From positions 1-16,343 of the forward strand of contig CANGZG010000039.1 of assembly GCA_947458415.1 (NCBI GenBank): 16,343 nucleotides of DNA, given 5' to 3'. Shown here one piece after another: positions 14,935 to 16,343 of this stretch. Numbering within the stretch: the stretch's first letter is position 1; the number at the start of each line of letters is the position of its first letter. Below the pieces are notes generated by a model, which saw only the letters and a list, made by a program, of their open reading frames with translations, was not told the DNA's origin and did no database searches. Made by a program: the position numbers and the translations under genes. The stretch comes from Comamonadaceae bacterium (GTDB lineage Bacteria; Pseudomonadota; Gammaproteobacteria; Burkholderiales; Burkholderiaceae_C).

Positions 14935-16343
14935 TGAACGCCCCCATAGACGTCTCCTTTTTCAATCGCGCCGCCAAACCTCTGACCAGTTACAAAAAGT
15001 ATTGGGCGGCACGTTTTGGCACGGCCCCTTTTTTGCCGATGAGCCGGGCCGAGATGACCCAGTTAGGCTGGGACAGTTGCGACATCATTTTGGTCAGCGG
15101 CGACGCCTATGTCGATCACCCGAGTTTTGGCATGGCCGTCATCGGGCGCATGTTGGAAGCGCAAGGGTTTCGGGTGGGCATCATTGCGCAGCCCGAGTGG
15201 CACAGTGCCGAACCCTTCCAGGCGTTGGGCAAACCTAATTTATTTTTTGGTGTCACTGCTGGCAACATGGACTCGATGATCAACCGCTACACGGCTGATC
15301 GAAAAATCCGCAGTGACGATGCCTACACGCCTGGTGGTATCGGTGGCAAGCGCCCTGACCGCAGTGTGTTGGTGTACAGCCAGCGTTGTCGCGAAGCCTA
15401 CCCGGAAGCACCCATCATCATCGGCGGCATTGAGGCCTCGCTGCGTCGCATCGCGCACTATGACTATTGGCAAGACAAAGTCAGGCGATCGATCTTGGTC
15501 GATGCCAAAGCCGATTTGCTGCTGTACGGCAATGCCGAGCGCGCTTTGGTAGAAGTGGCCCACCGCATCGCTGCCAAAGAACCCATTGCACAGATCACCG
15601 ATGTGCGAGGCACCGCGTTTTTGGTTCGCCAAGCGCCCCAAGATTGGTTTGAAATTGATTCCACGCAGGTCGATACGCCCGGACGCATTGAGGCGCATGT
15701 CAACCCTTACCTGATGGTGAGTGACCAAGCCAAAGCCCAAGGCGAAACCTGTGCGCGTGAAGACGAAGCGCAAGCGGTGGCGGATGAGCAAAACTTGGTG
15801 GTGTCTGCCTCGAAAAAGAAGAGCGAACCCGGCTTCACCACATCACCTTTGCAGTTTGTGCCTAACCCACTGCTTGTAGGCAAGGGCAAATTGAAAGTGC
15901 CGCCGCGTGAGCGCTCGGTGATCCGTTTGCCTTCCTACGAGCAAGTCAAGTCTGACCCCGTGTTGTATGCGCATGCCAACCGTGTCTTGCATTTGGAAAC
16001 CAACCCTGGCAATGCCCGCGCATTGGTGCAAGCCCATGGCGAAGGACGAACCGCGCGCGATGTCTGGATCAATCCACCACCCATTCCTTTGACCACGGCT
16101 GAGATGGACCATGTGTTTGACTTGCCCTATGCACGCAGTCCGCACCCGGTTTACGCTGACAGCCAAGGTGGGCATGATGGCGTGACCAAAATTCCTGCGT
16201 GGGAAATGATTCGTTTCAGCGTCAACATCATGCGCGGCTGTTTTGGTGGTTGCACGTTTTGCTCTATCACTGAGCATGAAGGCCGCATCATCCAAAGCCG
16301 CAGCGAGGCATCCATCTTGCGCGAAATTGAAGACATTCGCGAC
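14934..16343 (+). CDS. ygiQ: YgiQ family radical SAM protein (partial, cut by window end)
   Basis: The frame is open from the ATG at 14934 to the window edge, giving 470 residues of a protein that is usually over 700. The start is followed by the family N-terminus with FLPMSRAEM (33-41), LVSGDAYVDHPSFG (53-66), GVTAGNMDSMINRY (106-119) and GGIEASLRR (164-172). Radical SAM cysteines CFGGCTFC at 436, 440 and 443 (CX3CX2C) bind the 4Fe-4S cluster that cleaves S-adenosylmethionine. The C-terminal DUF3362 part lies beyond the window. The reaction catalysed by this family is, as far as I know, not firmly established. A Lys/Glu/Ala-rich linker at about 262-325 is longer than I recall for E. coli YgiQ. 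The start shares one base with the rlmB stop, suggesting coupled translation. Confidence 0.93.
   Translation, partial: MNAPIDVSFFNRAAKPLTSYKKYWAARFGTAPFLPMSRAEMTQLGWDSCDIILVSGDAYVDHPSFGMAVIGRMLEAQGFRVGIIAQPEWHSAEPFQALGKPNLFFGVTAGNMDSMINRYTADRKIRSDDAYTPGGIGGKRPDRSVLVYSQRCREAYPEAPIIIGGIEASLRRIAHYDYWQDKVRRSILVDAKADLLLYGNAERALVEVAHRIAAKEPIAQITDVRGTAFLVRQAPQDWFEIDSTQVDTPGRIEAHVNPYLMVSDQAKAQGETCAREDEAQAVADEQNLVVSASKKKSEPGFTTSPLQFVPNPLLVGKGKLKVPPRERSVIRLPSYEQVKSDPVLYAHANRVLHLETNPGNARALVQAHGEGRTARDVWINPPPIPLTTAEMDHVFDLPYARSPHPVYADSQGGHDGVTKIPAWEMIRFSVNIMRGCFGGCTFCSITEHEGRIIQSRSEASILREIEDIRD

Noticed and set aside
14834..15238. A 134-codon plus-strand frame over the rlmB-ygiQ junction
   Set aside because: It is out of frame with both genes, which are clearly recognisable across the same bases.

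Overview
The window is an ordinary-looking stretch of chromosome from a betaproteobacterium, most likely Burkholderiales and perhaps a Comamonadaceae-type freshwater lineage (Limnohabitans or Rhodoferax-like). This rests on the protein sequences, on the presence of typA directly after truB, and on a moderate-GC codon style with many TTG (Leu), CAA (Gln) and AAA (Lys) codons. The genus is a guess. All eleven complete or nearly complete genes and the partial gene at the left edge lie on the + strand, and they are packed with very short gaps or with start/stop overlaps.

Left part (1-3946): the 3' end of yejA, followed by yejB, yejE and yejF. These encode a peptide ABC importer: periplasmic binding protein, two permeases and a double ATPase.

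Middle part (3947-12055): a spacer of 81 bases carries a candidate promoter and a strong intrinsic terminator. It is followed by rimP, nusA, infB, rbfA, truB and typA. This is the classic transcription/translation operon: 30S maturation factor, transcription elongation/antitermination factor, initiation factor IF2, 30S cold-shock maturation factor, tRNA pseudouridine-55 synthase and the ribosome-associated GTPase TypA/BipA. The terminator can both end yej transcription and, because the candidate promoter lies upstream of it, act as an attenuator in the leader of the rimP operon.

Right part (12056-16343): an EamA/DMT-family membrane transporter, an enoyl-CoA hydratase-superfamily protein of the 3-hydroxyisobutyryl-CoA hydrolase type, a 23S rRNA 2'-O-methyltransferase (RlmB type), and the first 470 codons of a YgiQ-family radical SAM protein cut by the window end. 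These also follow each other almost without gaps, so read-through from the rimP operon is possible.

No mobile element, CRISPR array, tRNA, rRNA, phage gene or foreign island is visible. I found no clearly new system. The best second-look item is the rimP leader with its promoter-terminator arrangement and a possible competing fold.
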